A stretch of DNA of 64,000 nt from Bosea sp. ANAM02 (GTDB taxonomy: Bacteria > Pseudomonadota > Alphaproteobacteria > Rhizobiales > Beijerinckiaceae): positions 326,001-390,000 of the forward strand of contig NZ_AP022848.1 in the NCBI RefSeq assembly GCF_011764485.1. Direction: 5' to 3'. Position numbers and translations under genes: made by a program. Below are positions 8,693 to 18,953 of the stretch, piece by piece. The number at the start of each line of letters is the position of its first letter. The first letter of the stretch is position 1. Under the pieces are notes generated by a model, which made no database searches, was not told the origin of the DNA, and saw only the letters and a program-made list of their open reading frames with translations.

Positions 8693-10039
8693 TCACATGT
8701 TGTAGGCGCGCTCGCCGTGCTCGGCGATGTCGAGGCCTTCGCGCTCCTGATCGGAGGTGACGCGCAGGCCGATCACCACATCGATGATCTTGAACAGGAC
8801 GAAGGACCCGACGCCGCACCAGACGACGGCAACCACCACGGCGACGAACTGCTTCCAGACCTGAACGCCCATCGCGTAATCGGCGACGCCGACACCGCCC
8901 AGCGCCGGAGCGACGAAGATGCCGGTGCCGATCGAGCCGATGATGCCGCCGACGCCATGGACGCCGAAGACATCGAGCGAATCATCGTAGCCGAGCGCGT
9001 TCTTCACCGTGGTGCAGAAGAAGAAGCAGACCACGCCGGCGACGGCGCCGAGCACGATCGCACCCATCGGACCGACAAGGCCCGCTGCCGGCGTGACCGC
9101 CACGAGACCGGCGACGATGCCGGAGAGCATGCCGAGCAGCGACGGCTTGCCCTTGACGATCCATTCGATGAAGAGCCAGCCCAGCGCGGCCGCAGCGGTC
9201 GCGGTGAAGGTGTTGATCATCGCAAGCGCCGCGCCGGCCGTGGCTTCGAGGTTCGAGCCGGCATTGAAGCCGAACCAGCCGACCCAGAGCACGGCGGTGC
9301 CGATGAAGGTCATCGTCAGCGAATGCGGCGACATCAGCTCCTTGCCGTAGCCGATGCGCTTGCCGATCACGAGCGCGCCGACCAGGGCCGCGATGCCGGC
9401 ATTGATGTGGACGACGGTGCCGCCGGCGAAGTCAAGCGCGCCGAGGGTGAAGAGATAGCCCTCCGAGAACCAGACCATGTGCGCCATCGGGAAATAGACG
9501 ATCGTCGCCCAGAGCACGACGAAGACCAGCAGCGCCGAGAACTTCATGCGCTCGACGAAGCCGCCGACGATCAGCGCGGGCGTGATCATCGCGAAGGTCA
9601 TCTGGAAGCAGATGAAGACGTATTCCGGGATCACCACGCCCTTGGTGAAGGTGTCCGAGGTGGTCTCGTTGGTCACGCCGGCGAGGAAGGCCTTGGAGAA
9701 GGAGCCGATGAAGCTCGTCAGCGAGCCGCCGCCGGTGAAGGCAAGGCTGTAGCCGTAGACGACCCAGACGATGCACATGACGGCGGCCGTCGCGGTGACC
9801 TGGCTCATCACCGAGAGCATGTTCTTCGAACGGGCGAGGCCGCCGTAGAACAGCGCGAGGCCCGGCAGCGTCATGAACAGGACGAGCAGCGTGGAAACCA
9901 GCATCCAGGCCGTGTCGCCCTTGTTGGGGGCGGCCGCGGCCGGTGTCTCGGCGGCAGCCTGAGCCAGCGCGGCGCCGGCGGAGAGGGTGGTCAGCGCGAG
10001 TCCGGCCAATCCGGCCCGCAGGGAAGTCCTGAAAATCAT
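8693..10039 (-). CDS. amtB: Ammonium transporter AmtB
   Basis: The 448-residue inner-membrane protein begins with a cleavable signal (FRTSLRAGLAGLALTTLSAGAALAQ, shown in part) followed by eleven transmembrane segments. Family signatures include TLPGLALFYGGL, DFAGGTVVHINAG (with one of the pore histidines) and FGFNAGSN. AmtB conducts ammonium/ammonia at low external nitrogen. The ATG at 10039 has AGGAG nine bases upstream. glnK precedes it by 26 bp in the same direction, the standard pairing in which GlnK plugs the channel. Control probably comes from the sigma-54/NtrC sites upstream of glnK. Confidence 0.96.
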   Translation of the reverse strand: MIFRTSLRAGLAGLALTTLSAGAALAQAAAETPAAAAPNKGDTAWMLVSTLLVLFMTLPGLALFYGGLARSKNMLSVMSQVTATAAVMCIVWVVYGYSLAFTGGGSLTSFIGSFSKAFLAGVTNETTSDTFTKGVVIPEYVFICFQMTFAMITPALIVGGFVERMKFSALLVFVVLWATIVYFPMAHMVWFSEGYLFTLGALDFAGGTVVHINAGIAALVGALVIGKRIGYGKELMSPHSLTMTFIGTAVLWVGWFGFNAGSNLEATAGAALAMINTFTATAAAALGWLFIEWIVKGKPSLLGMLSGIVAGLVAVTPAAGLVGPMGAIVLGAVAGVVCFFFCTTVKNALGYDDSLDVFGVHGVGGIIGSIGTGIFVAPALGGVGVADYAMGVQVWKQFVAVVVAVVWCGVGSFVLFKIIDVVIGLRVTSDQEREGLDIAEHGERAYNM

Positions 10040-10065
10040 CGTCGAAAACTCCTGAAGGTCGGGGC

Positions 10066-10557
<492 letters not shown>

Positions 10558-10590
10558 TCATCGTGGAAACAGGAGAATGGCGGGCGCTTT

Positions 10591-10607
10591 TGCCTAATAT
10601 CTAGGCA
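10591..10607. promoter_or_regulatory. NtrC-like palindrome upstream of glnK-amtB
   Basis: TGCCTA-N5-TAGGCA is a perfect 17-bp palindrome with the same half-site spacing and TGC/GCA ends as NtrC enhancer sites (TGCACC-N5-GGTGCA). It lies about 75 bp upstream of the -24 element, a normal enhancer distance. NtrC binding is inferred. Confidence 0.5.
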
Positions 10608-10642
10608 TGAGACTGGTTTCTGCGCAGATGCCTGAAATACGG

Positions 10643-11509
10643 TCAGCCGAGATCGGGCCGGGGCCGGACGAGACCTTCCTGGGCGACCGAGGCGACGAGG
10701 CGGCCCTGCCGGTCGAAGACGAGGCCGCGCGAGAAGCCCCGCGCGCCCGAGGTCGAAGGGCTGTCCTGCGAGTAGAGGAGCCAGTCGTCGGCCCGGAACG
10801 GCCGGTGGAACCACAAGGCGTGGTCGAGGCTGGCGGCCTGGATCTTCTGGTCGAAGACCGTCGCGCCATGGGCGATCAGGCTGGAATCGAGCAGCAGCAG
10901 GTCGGAGGCATAGGCGAGCACGCTCCGGTGGAAGGCCGGTTCATCCGGCAGCGGCTCGATCGCGCGGATCCAGACGTTGAATTTCGGCTCCAGGCTGCCG
11001 CCGCCGCGATAGCGCTCGAGCTCGACCGGGCGGATCTCGATCGGCCGCCTGCGCTGGTAGAATGTCTGGAGCGGGTTGTGCTCCGGCGCGTCGAGCAGTC
11101 GCGCCATCTGCTCACGATCCGGCAGTTCCTCCGGCATCGGCACCTTCGGCATCGGCATCTGGTGCTCGTAGCCGGTCTCCTCGATATGGAAGGAGGCGGA
11201 CATGGCGAAGATCGCCTCGCCCTTCTGCACGGCCAGGACGCGGCGGGTGGTGAAGGAGCGGCCGTCGCGCAGGCGGTCGACCTCGTAGACGATCGGCACC
11301 TCGGGATCGCCCGCTAGCAGGAAATAGGCGTGCAGCGAGTGCGGCTGCCGGCCCTCGACCGTCTTGCAGGCGGCATAAAGCGATTGCGCGATGACCTGCC
11401 CGCCGAAGACGCGCGGCCAGCTCGACTTGGGGCTGCGACCGCGGAACAGGTTGCGCTCGAGTGGCTCGAGGTCGAGGATCGCCGTCAGGGAGGCGCTGAT
11501 CTGGGACAT
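10643..11509 (-). CDS. tesB: Acyl-CoA thioesterase II
   Basis: The 288-residue double-hotdog thioesterase begins ILDLEPLERNLFRGRSPK and continues with RVFGGQVIAQSLYAA, HSLHAYFLLAGDP, GRSFTTRRVLAVQKG and IFAMSASFH. The second hotdog has LAYASDLLLLDSSL and LDHALWFHRPFRADDWLLY, ending in GLVFDRQGRLVASVAQEGL. These match TesB over its whole length. TesB hydrolyses medium- and long-chain acyl-CoA in the cytoplasm. It is divergent from the UbiH-type hydroxylase with 123 bp between starts. Confidence 0.95.
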   Translation of the reverse strand: MSQISASLTAILDLEPLERNLFRGRSPKSSWPRVFGGQVIAQSLYAACKTVEGRQPHSLHAYFLLAGDPEVPIVYEVDRLRDGRSFTTRRVLAVQKGEAIFAMSASFHIEETGYEHQMPMPKVPMPEELPDREQMARLLDAPEHNPLQTFYQRRRPIEIRPVELERYRGGGSLEPKFNVWIRAIEPLPDEPAFHRSVLAYASDLLLLDSSLIAHGATVFDQKIQAASLDHALWFHRPFRADDWLLYSQDSPSTSGARGFSRGLVFDRQGRLVASVAQEGLVRPRPDLG

Positions 11510-11632
11510 GGTCGGCGGTATCGCGGTCTGGTTGACGGATGAGCCGGCACCCCGCAGAGGGACGACCGGTTTCGTATGGCATCAGCACCGGGGCATCCCG
11601 TGGCGTCAAGTCGGCGCGGAGAGAAGGACGAC

Positions 11633-12883
11633 ATGGCTATCGAGCAGGGCAACAGTGCCATGCGCATCGTCATCGCGGGGGGCGGCATTGCCGGACTCGC
11701 GCTCGCGCTCGCGCTGAAGCAGGGGCTCGGCGCCGATTCTTCGGTGATCCTGGCCGATCCGGCGCTGGCGGCCGCGCCGCGTGCCGATAACCGGGCCTAT
11801 GCGGTCGCGGCCGGTGGGCGGGCGATGCTGAAGACGCTCGGCATCTGGGAGGGAATCGCACATGCCGCCCAGCCGATGCTGGAGATGATCGTCTCGGACA
11901 GCCGGACCGAAGATGCGGTCCGGCCTGTCTTCCTGACCTTCGATGGCGAGGTCGAGCCCGGCGAGCCTTTTGCCCATATGGTCGAGAATGCCGCCCTGGT
12001 CGCGGCGCTGAAGGCATCCTGCGAGGCCGTGGGCGTGGAATTGCGCAGCACCGGCGTGCGGCGGTTCAGCGCCGATGATGCGGCGGTCGAGATCGTTTTC
12101 GCTGACGGAACACGCTGCGAAGCGGCTTTGCTGGTCGCGGCCGATGGCGCCCGCTCGAAACTGCGCGAGCAGGCGGGTATCGGCTGGGTCGGCTGGGGCT
12201 ACGGCCAGTCCGGCATCGTCGCGACGATCGGCCACGAGCGACCGCATGACGGCCGCGCTGTCGAGCATTTCCTGCCGTCGGGACCCTTCGCCATCCTGCC
12301 GCTGGCCGATGGCGGGACGCTCGGGCACCGGTCATCGATCGTCTGGACGGAGCGGACGGAGAATGTCGAGCCGCTGCTCTCGCTCGATAGCCATGACATG
12401 CTGGCCGAGATCGAGCGGCGCTTCGGGCTCGAACTCGGCGAGATCGCGCTGGAAAGCGCGGTGAGCGCGCATCCGCTCGGCTTCGGCGTGGCACGCAACT
12501 TCGTCGGCGAACGGCTGGCGCTGCTGGGCGATGCGGCGCACCTGATCCACCCGATCGCCGGACAGGGGCTCAATCTCGGTCTGAAGGATGTCGCGGCGCT
12601 TGCCGAGGCAATCGTCGATGCGGCGAGGCTCGGGCTCGATCCCGGCTCTGCCGACGTGCTGGAGGATTACGAGAAGGCGCGGCGCTTCGACACGGTGGCG
12701 ATGGGCGCGGTGACCGACGGGCTGAACCGCCTGTTCTCGAACGACGCGACGCCGCTCAGGCTGGCGCGCGATCTCGGGCTCGGTATCGTCGACCGTTTGC
12801 CGGGACTGAAGCGTTTCTTCATCCGCGAGGCCGCGGGCGTCGCAGGCGCGCCGCCGCGGCTGCTCAGGGGCGAGGCGCTTTAG
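11633..12883 (+). CDS. UbiH/UbiF/VisC/COQ6-family FAD-dependent hydroxylase
   Basis: The protein is a class A flavin monooxygenase of about 416 residues. It shows the N-terminal FAD dinucleotide motif IVIAGGGIAGLALALAL, the middle motif VAADGARSKLRE (DG) and the second FAD signature GDAAHLIHPIAGQGLNLGLKD (GD...P). The GDAAH..HP.AGQG.N.G form is typical of ubiquinone ring hydroxylases. Which ring position it acts on cannot be told. The ATG at 11633 has GGAGAGAAGG upstream and is preferred to ATGs at 11576 and 11660. It ends just before repeat copy 2. Confidence 0.93.
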   Translation: MAIEQGNSAMRIVIAGGGIAGLALALALKQGLGADSSVILADPALAAAPRADNRAYAVAAGGRAMLKTLGIWEGIAHAAQPMLEMIVSDSRTEDAVRPVFLTFDGEVEPGEPFAHMVENAALVAALKASCEAVGVELRSTGVRRFSADDAAVEIVFADGTRCEAALLVAADGARSKLREQAGIGWVGWGYGQSGIVATIGHERPHDGRAVEHFLPSGPFAILPLADGGTLGHRSSIVWTERTENVEPLLSLDSHDMLAEIERRFGLELGEIALESAVSAHPLGFGVARNFVGERLALLGDAAHLIHPIAGQGLNLGLKDVAALAEAIVDAARLGLDPGSADVLEDYEKARRFDTVAMGAVTDGLNRLFSNDATPLRLARDLGLGIVDRLPGLKRFFIREAAGVAGAPPRLLRGEAL

Positions 12884-12890
12884 GGTTTTT

Positions 12891-12981
12891 CGTCATGCTC
12901 GCCCTTGTGGCGAGCATCCACGTCTTGCTAGGGCTCTCGATCGAGAAGTCGTGGATGGTCGGGACAAGCCCGGCCATGTCG
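12891..12981. repeat. Dispersed paired-palindrome repeat, copy 2
   Basis: The copy opens with CGTCAT and contains stem-loops GCTCGCC...GGCGAGC and GGTCGGG...CCCGGCC. The end is degenerate (ATGTCG instead of ATGACG). It lies between convergent genes. Confidence 0.8.
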
Positions 12982-13003
12982 ATGGAGTCCGTATGATCGC
13001 GCC

Positions 13004-13201
13004 TCAATCCTCCAGCGGACGCGCTTCTTCCGGCAGCATGATCGGGATACCGTCGCGGATCGGATAGGCGAGCTTCGCCGGGCGGCTGATCAGCTCCTGC
13101 TTCGCCGCGTCGTATTCCAGCGTCGCCTTGGTCAGGGGGCAGACCAGGATTTCGAGCAGCTTCGGGTCGATGCGGGTGGTCGTGTCGGCTTCGCCGGTCA
13201 T
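13004..13201 (-). CDS. Trm112 family protein
   Basis: This 65-residue protein has the form [16 protein letters not shown]...LEYD...ELISR...[13 protein letters not shown], typical of bacterial Trm112-like/YcaR proteins. Eukaryotic and archaeal Trm112 is a zinc-binding activator of methyltransferases; bacterial members are short and keep only one or two of the cysteines, here one (LVCP). The ATG at 13201 with upstream GGAAAGA is chosen over one 21 codons earlier. Role in this organism is unknown. Confidence 0.88.
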   Translation of the reverse strand: MTGEADTTTRIDPKLLEILVCPLTKATLEYDAAKQELISRPAKLAYPIRDGIPIMLPEEARPLED

Positions 13202-13248
13202 TGGTCTTTCCGTTCTCAAGAGCGCGCGGTTCGCTTGTCGAAACTCCG

Positions 13249-13347
13249 CCGTCGTTCCGGGCAAGCCGCGTTAGCGGCGCCGATCCGGAATCCATCGTAA
13301 GCCCGAGGCGCACTACGATGGATTCCGGGTCACGCCCGGAATGACGG
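13249..13347. repeat. Dispersed paired-palindrome repeat, copy 3
   Basis: The copy reads CCGTCGTTCCGGGC...GGATTCCGGGTCACGCCCGGAATGACGG, with an internal inverted pair GGAATCCATCGTA / TACGATGGATTCC. It lies between Trm112 and the 3' end of the glutamate dehydrogenase gene. Confidence 0.82.
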
Positions 13348-13375
13348 TGTGTTTCACCGCCAGAACACCACGCTT

Positions 13376-16300
13376 CTAACGCTTGCGTGGCAGGTCGGCC
13401 AGCATGCCGGCCGCCACCATCAGCTTCGGCAAGGTGAGACCGGAGCTTGCGATCGCGTTGACGGTGCTGCGGGTGCGCTCCGCATCCTCGCCGCGCTCGC
13501 CGAGCCAGCTCTCCAGCGTGCCCTGCCCCTTGGCCGAGGCCGAAACCTCCTGCGTCAGGTTGGACTGGGCATCGTCGAGGGTCTCGATCGCCCGCTCGCG
13601 CGCGAGGCGCTCGTAATCGTCCGTCGCCGGCACGGCCGCGGCGGCGGCCTTCAGGCTCGACAGGCCGAACAACGCGTCGATGCCGAAATGGATGCGGGCG
13701 ACCTCGCCGATCCTGCGCTTGCCGCGTTCGGCGATGTCGACGATGTCGGTCGCCTCGGCGAGCGCGGGCAGGCTGGCGACGCGCGTCGCCAGCGCTTCCG
13801 GCACGCCCTCGGAGGTCAGCACGGCGATGCGCGCGAGACGCGCCTGGGAGGCGGCCTCGGGCAGGAGCGTGCCAAGCTCGCCGGCCAATTCCTTCACGCC
13901 CTTGGCATAGCGGGCGATGGTCTGCTCGATCGTGCCGGGCTTGGCGACGCCACGCCGCAGGAACCAGCCCATGCGGTTGGTGACGAGTTCCTGCGCGGCG
14001 CCATAGAGGCCGAGCTGGGTCTTGCCGGGAATCTTCGCATCGAGCGCGTCGATCTCGCCGTTGAGGGCGATGAGATCGAAGGAATCGCGCGCGATCGCGT
14101 AAGCCGCGGCGATGGCCGGCGCGTCCGAGCGGGTCAGCGCCGCCAGCACCGGCACGAGGGCGGGGCCGCCGCGGTTGACGATCGCGTTGGCGAGCTGCGT
14201 CGCGACGATCTCGCGGCGCAGCTTGTGGCTGGCGATCGCGTCCGGATAGGCCTCGCGCAGGGCTTTCGGGAAGTAGCGGACGAGCTCGGTCGCGAGATAG
14301 GGATCGTCCGGCACCGAGGATTCGAGCAGCGCGTCGTGCAGCGAGAGCTTGGCATAGGCCAGCAGCACGGCGAGTTCCGGCCGCGTCAGGCCTTCGCTGC
14401 GCTTCTCGCGCTCGGCGAGCTGGGCGTCGCTCGGCAGGTACTCGACCGAACGGTCGAGCCTGCCGTCCTGCTCCAGCGTCTGCATCAGGAAGCGCAGGCC
14501 CGGCGTCGCCGCCGATCCCTGCGCTTCGGTCAGCGAGAGCGCCAGCGTCTGCAGGTAGTTGTTGCGCAGGACGAGATCGCCGACCTCGTCGGTCATCGCC
14601 GCCAGCAACTCGTTACGCTTGTCTTCCTGCAGGCGGCCGTCCTTCACCGGGCCGGCGAGCGCGATCTTGATGTTCACCTCGACGTCGGAGGTGTTGACGC
14701 CGGCGGAGTTGTCGATCGCGTCGGTGTTGAGTTTCACGCCCTTGCGGGCGGCCTCGATGCGGCCGCGCTGGGTGACGCCGAGATTGGCGCCCTCGCCGAT
14801 GACCCGGGTGCGGAGGTCGTTGCCGGTGATGCGGATCGCGTCATTGGCGCGGTCGCCGACCTGCGCGTCGGTCTCGTCGGAGGCGCGGATATAGGTGCCG
14901 ATGCCGCCGAACCAGAGCAGGTCGACACGCGCCTTCAGGATCGCCGTCATCAGCTCGAGCGGCGAGACCTCCTTCTTGTCGAGGTCGAGCAGCGCACGGA
15001 CTTCCGGGGAGAGCGGGATGCTCTTGGCCTGGCGCGAGAAGACGCCGCCGCCCTTCGAGATCAGGCTCTTGTCGTAATCCTGCCAGGAGGAGCGCGGCAG
15101 GGCGAAGAGGCGCTGGCGCTCGGCCAGCGATTTCGCCGTATCCGGATCGGGATCGAGGAAGATATCGCGGTGGTCGAAGGCCGCGACCAGCTTGATCGCC
15201 GGCGAGAGCAGCATGCCGTTGCCGAAGACGTCGCCCGACATGTCGCCGACGCCGGCAACGGTGAAGGGCGTGGTCTGGATGTCGATATCGACCTCGCGGA
15301 AATGGCGCTTCACCGCCTCCCAGGCGCCGCGTGCCGTGATGCCCATGCCCTTGTGGTCGTAGCCCTGCGAGCCGCCTGAGGCGAAGGCGTCGCCGAGCCA
15401 GTGGTGCTTCTCCAGCGAGATCGCGTTGGCGGTGTCGGAGAAGGTCGCGGTGCCCTTGTCGGCGGCGACGACGAGATACGGATCGTCGCCGTCATGGCGC
15501 ACGGTATCCGGCGGCGGCACGATGGTCTCGCCGTCGAGATTGTCGGTGAGTTCCAGCAGGTTGCGGATGAAGATGCGGTAGCTTTCGGTGCCCTCGGCGA
15601 GCCAGGCGGCGCGGTCGGAGGCCGGCGGGAGCTGCTTGGGGAAGAAACCACCCTTGGCGCCGACCGGCACGATCACGGCGTTCTTGACCTGCTGTGCCTT
15701 GACGAGGCCGAGCACCTCGGTGCGGAAGTCCTGCGGCCGGTCGGACCAGCGCAGTCCGCCGCGGGCGACCTTGCCGAAGCGCATATGCACGCCCTCGACG
15801 CGCGGCGAGTAGACGAAGATCTCGTAGAGCGGGCGCGGCAGCGGCAGGCCATCGACCCGGGCGCAGTCGAACTTGAAGGTGATGGTCTGGCGCGGCTGGC
15901 CGTCCGGGCCGATCTGGAAGAAGTTCGTGCGGAGCGCAGCATCGACGAGGTTGACGAGGCGACGCAGGATGCGGTCGTCGTCGAGGCTTGTGACAGCATC
16001 GAGCGCCTGTTCGATCTCGGCATGTTTTTGGGCCATGCGCTGCTCGCGCTCGGCCGGCGGCACGCGCGGGTCGAACTTCGCGGCGAAATAGGCGACGAGC
16101 CCGGAAGCGATGTCGGGATGGCGGGTCAGCGCGTCGGCGATGTAGCCCTGGGCATAGGGCGCGCCGGCCTGGCGCAGATAGCGGCCGAAGGCGCGCAGCA
16201 AGGCGGCTTCGCGCCAGGCGAGGCCGGCGACCAGCACGAGCTGGTCGAACCGGTCGGATTCGGCGAGGCCGCGGAACTGCGCCATCAGCGCGGCTTCGAT

Positions 16301-18208
16301 CGTCGGGTCGAGATGCTCGATATCGATCTCGCCGTCGTCGGCGCGCTCCAGCGTCATGTCGTGCAGCCAGATACGGACCGCATCGCCATTGCCCTGCGGC
16401 ATGACGTTGTAGGTCCGCTCGTTGACGACGCGGAAGCCCATGTTCTCCAGCACCGGGACGCGGGCCGAGAGCGAGATCGGGGTGCCGCGCGAGAACACCT
16501 TGAGATTGGCGCGCTTGGCGTCGTCGCCCTCGCGCCGGTAGAGGTTGACGGCGCGGGCGCGCTCCGGCGTGAGCTGCTGGAGCATCTCGATATCGACGAG
16601 CGCATCGGCGGCCGAGAAGCGCTCGCGATAGGCGGCGCCGAAGGCCTCGGCGTAGCGCTCGGCGAGGGCTCGCGCGGCGGGGCCGGCCTTCTCCTGGTCG
16701 AGCACGTCCTTGAGACCGTCGCCCCAGGTGCGGACGATGGCGCTGATGCCCGCTTCCAGCGTCGAGCGCTCGACGCGCGGGGTTTTACCCTCGTCGCGGC
16801 CGATGATGTAGTGGGTGCGCGAGAGCGGGCCCTCGGGATAGGCCGGATAGGCGGCCGAGAGCCGCCCGCCATAGACCCGCGCCAGGAAATCGCCGACGCG
16901 CAGGCGCACCGTGGTGTCGTAGCGGTCCTTCGGAATGAAGACGAGAATCGAGACGAAGCGGTCGAATTCGTCGACGCGGGCGAGCGCGCGGATGCGCGGC
17001 CGCTCGGTGAGCTGGAGGATGTCGAGCGCGAATTGCTCCAGCGTCGCGACGTCGATCTGGAAGAGCTCGTCGCGCGGATAGGCGTCGAGCACGTTCATCA
17101 GGGCGCGGCCGGAATAGCTCGCCGGGTCGAAGCCGATATTCTTGGCGACGCGCGCGACCTTGAGGCGCAGATAGGGAATGGCGCGGGCCGAGCCGGTATA
17201 GGCGTTGGAGGTCAGCAGGCCGACGATGCGCAATTCGCCGTCGAGGCGGCCGTCCGGCGTGAACAGCTTGACGCCGACATAGTCGAGATGGACGCGCCGG
17301 TGGACGCGGCTCTTGACGTTGGCCTTGGTGATGATCAGCGCCTGCGGCTTGGCCAGGAAGGAGCGCAGCTCCGGCGTGACCGTGACCAGCTCGCGGCCCC
17401 GCCGCAGCACCTTGACCGTGGGGTCGCGCAGGATGCCGAGGCCCGAGCCTTCGATCGGGTCGGCGGCGACATCGCCGCCCGGGAAGCGATAGGCGCGGAT
17501 GCCGAGCAGGGTGAAGTTGTCGCCGGCAATCCATTCGAGGAATTGCAGCGCCTCGTTGATCTCGTCCTCCGGCAGCGGCGGCGGATTGGCGCGATAGGCC
17601 TGGATCACCTCGGTGATGCGGCCGCGCATCGCGGCCCAGTCGTCGACGGCGAGCGCAACGTCGCCATAGACGTGGTCGAGTCCTGTGCGCAGCTTTTCGC
17701 GGGCTTCCGGCGAATCGATGCGCGGAACATGGATGTGGAGCAGGCTCTCACGGCGCGTGCCCTCGGGCGCGCGGCCGGCGGCCTCGCCGGCGAGCGAGGC
17801 GAACTTGCCCTTGGCGTCACGGGCGACGGCCAGGATCGGGTGGGCGACGAGGCGCGGCTCATGGCCCTGCTCCTGCAGCTCGGCGAGCGTCGAATCGAGC
17901 AGGAACGGCTTGTTGTCGTTGACGACCTCGAGGACGGTGAGCTGGTTCCTGCGCTCGCCCTCGCCGTATTCCTCGTCGCGGAAGCGGAGATTGATCGTGT
18001 CGGGCTTGCGCGGCTGGGAGAGGTGCTCGAAGGCGGCGGCGGCGGTGCGGGCCAGCATTTCGGGCGGAAGGGCTTCGAGATCCTCCGCGACGGAGCGGCC
18101 AAAGAGCAGGCGGGGAAATTCGGCGGGCATCGAACTCTTCAGTCCGGTGGCTGCGGCCTCGATCGCTGCGATCGCGCCTGCGGTCGCGTTCGTCACCCGT
18201 TTGCCCAT
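13376..18208 (-). CDS. NAD-specific glutamate dehydrogenase (large, about 180 kDa)
   Basis: With 1,610 residues this matches the L_180 class of bacterial NAD-GDHs. The centre and C-terminal half contain the catalytic core: GLRWSDRPQDFRTEVLGL, VPVGAKGGF, DKGTATFSDTAN, GGSQGYDHKGMGIT and VAGVGDMSGDVFGNGML. The N-terminal half (about 1-700) is the ACT-containing regulatory region typical of this class. The enzyme deaminates glutamate to 2-oxoglutarate. Start ATG at 18208 follows GGGGT; an ATG 69 codons upstream would run through the divergent peroxidase-like gene's start. It converges on Trm112, with a repeat between. Confidence 0.97.
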   Translation of the reverse strand: MGKRVTNATAGAIAAIEAAATGLKSSMPAEFPRLLFGRSVAEDLEALPPEMLARTAAAAFEHLSQPRKPDTINLRFRDEEYGEGERRNQLTVLEVVNDNKPFLLDSTLAELQEQGHEPRLVAHPILAVARDAKGKFASLAGEAAGRAPEGTRRESLLHIHVPRIDSPEAREKLRTGLDHVYGDVALAVDDWAAMRGRITEVIQAYRANPPPLPEDEINEALQFLEWIAGDNFTLLGIRAYRFPGGDVAADPIEGSGLGILRDPTVKVLRRGRELVTVTPELRSFLAKPQALIITKANVKSRVHRRVHLDYVGVKLFTPDGRLDGELRIVGLLTSNAYTGSARAIPYLRLKVARVAKNIGFDPASYSGRALMNVLDAYPRDELFQIDVATLEQFALDILQLTERPRIRALARVDEFDRFVSILVFIPKDRYDTTVRLRVGDFLARVYGGRLSAAYPAYPEGPLSRTHYIIGRDEGKTPRVERSTLEAGISAIVRTWGDGLKDVLDQEKAGPAARALAERYAEAFGAAYRERFSAADALVDIEMLQQLTPERARAVNLYRREGDDAKRANLKVFSRGTPISLSARVPVLENMGFRVVNERTYNVMPQGNGDAVRIWLHDMTLERADDGEIDIEHLDPTIEAALMAQFRGLAESDRFDQLVLVAGLAWREAALLRAFGRYLRQAGAPYAQGYIADALTRHPDIASGLVAYFAAKFDPRVPPAEREQRMAQKHAEIEQALDAVTSLDDDRILRRLVNLVDAALRTNFFQIGPDGQPRQTITFKFDCARVDGLPLPRPLYEIFVYSPRVEGVHMRFGKVARGGLRWSDRPQDFRTEVLGLVKAQQVKNAVIVPVGAKGGFFPKQLPPASDRAAWLAEGTESYRIFIRNLLELTDNLDGETIVPPPDTVRHDGDDPYLVVAADKGTATFSDTANAISLEKHHWLGDAFASGGSQGYDHKGMGITARGAWEAVKRHFREVDIDIQTTPFTVAGVGDMSGDVFGNGMLLSPAIKLVAAFDHRDIFLDPDPDTAKSLAERQRLFALPRSSWQDYDKSLISKGGGVFSRQAKSIPLSPEVRALLDLDKKEVSPLELMTAILKARVDLLWFGGIGTYIRASDETDAQVGDRANDAIRITGNDLRTRVIGEGANLGVTQRGRIEAARKGVKLNTDAIDNSAGVNTSDVEVNIKIALAGPVKDGRLQEDKRNELLAAMTDEVGDLVLRNNYLQTLALSLTEAQGSAATPGLRFLMQTLEQDGRLDRSVEYLPSDAQLAEREKRSEGLTRPELAVLLAYAKLSLHDALLESSVPDDPYLATELVRYFPKALREAYPDAIASHKLRREIVATQLANAIVNRGGPALVPVLAALTRSDAPAIAAAYAIARDSFDLIALNGEIDALDAKIPGKTQLGLYGAAQELVTNRMGWFLRRGVAKPGTIEQTIARYAKGVKELAGELGTLLPEAASQARLARIAVLTSEGVPEALATRVASLPALAEATDIVDIAERGKRRIGEVARIHFGIDALFGLSSLKAAAAAVPATDDYERLARERAIETLDDAQSNLTQEVSASAKGQGTLESWLGERGEDAERTRSTVNAIASSGLTLPKLMVAAGMLADLPRKR

Positions 18209-18320
18209 GGCATACCCCAGTTGTTTTGCAGCAGCGATGACATAGGCTGCGTAGGCTTTCAACTTGCCGTGCCTGAAAAAGCGGCAAACCGACGCTCCCC
18301 CCGATCCGACAGGACACACC

Positions 18321-18938
18321 ATGGCAACAAAGCATGACAAACCCAAGGTGGGAGAAGAGCCGGCAAGGCAGGATTCGCCACCGGCCGTCATGGCGCTGGA
18401 CCTGAAGCCAGGCACGCTCTCGGCCGAAAACCAGACTTATTTCGCGAAATGCCAGGAAAAGCTCGGCTTCGTGCCGAACGTGTTGACCTCCTACGCGCAT
18501 GACGACGCCAAGCTCACGGCCTTCGCCGCCTTCTACAACGACCTGATGCTGGCGCCGTCGGGCCTGTCGAAGCTGGAGCGGGAGATGATCGCGGTCGCGG
18601 TCTCCAGCGTGAACCGCTGCTATTACTGTCTCACCGCCCATGGCGCGGCCGTGCGCCAGTTCTCCGGCGATCCGGTGCTGGGCGAGCTGATGGTGATGAA
18701 TTATCGGGTGGCGGACCTCTCGGCACGGCACCGCGCCATGCTCGATTTCTCGGTGAAGCTGACGGAGACGCCGCATCTGATCGGCGAGGAGGACCGCGAA
18801 GCGTTGCGTAAGGCGGGCTTCGGCGAGCGCGACATCTGGGATATCGGCGCCGTCGCGTCCTTCTACAACATGTCGAACCGGATGGCCTCGGCGGTCGATA
18901 TGCGGCCCAACGCCGAGTATCACGGGCAGGCGCGGTAG
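18321..18938 (+). CDS. Peroxidase-related (AhpD/CMD-like) enzyme
   Basis: This 205-residue all-helical protein belongs to the uncharacterised peroxidase-related branch of the carboxymuconolactone-decarboxylase/AhpD superfamily. The catalytic-type motif is CYYCLTAHG, with two cysteines and the histidine spaced as in AhpD (CxxC...H). Flanking family sequences are GFVPNVLTSYAHDD, LSKLEREMIAVAVSS and DIWDIGAVASFYNMSNRMA. An alkylhydroperoxidase or disulfide-reductase activity is plausible. The ATG at 18321 follows AGGA. It is divergent from the glutamate dehydrogenase gene with 112 bp between starts. Confidence 0.9.
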   Translation: MATKHDKPKVGEEPARQDSPPAVMALDLKPGTLSAENQTYFAKCQEKLGFVPNVLTSYAHDDAKLTAFAAFYNDLMLAPSGLSKLEREMIAVAVSSVNRCYYCLTAHGAAVRQFSGDPVLGELMVMNYRVADLSARHRAMLDFSVKLTETPHLIGEEDREALRKAGFGERDIWDIGAVASFYNMSNRMASAVDMRPNAEYHGQAR

Positions 18939-18953
18939 GGCGCACCCAGGTTT

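Noticed and set aside
15401..18337. A 978-codon open frame on the plus strand opposite the glutamate dehydrogenase gene
   Set aside because: It lies entirely antisense to a strongly recognisable enzyme. Its translation is Arg/Asp/Ala-rich with no domain; long antisense frames are expected at this GC content.
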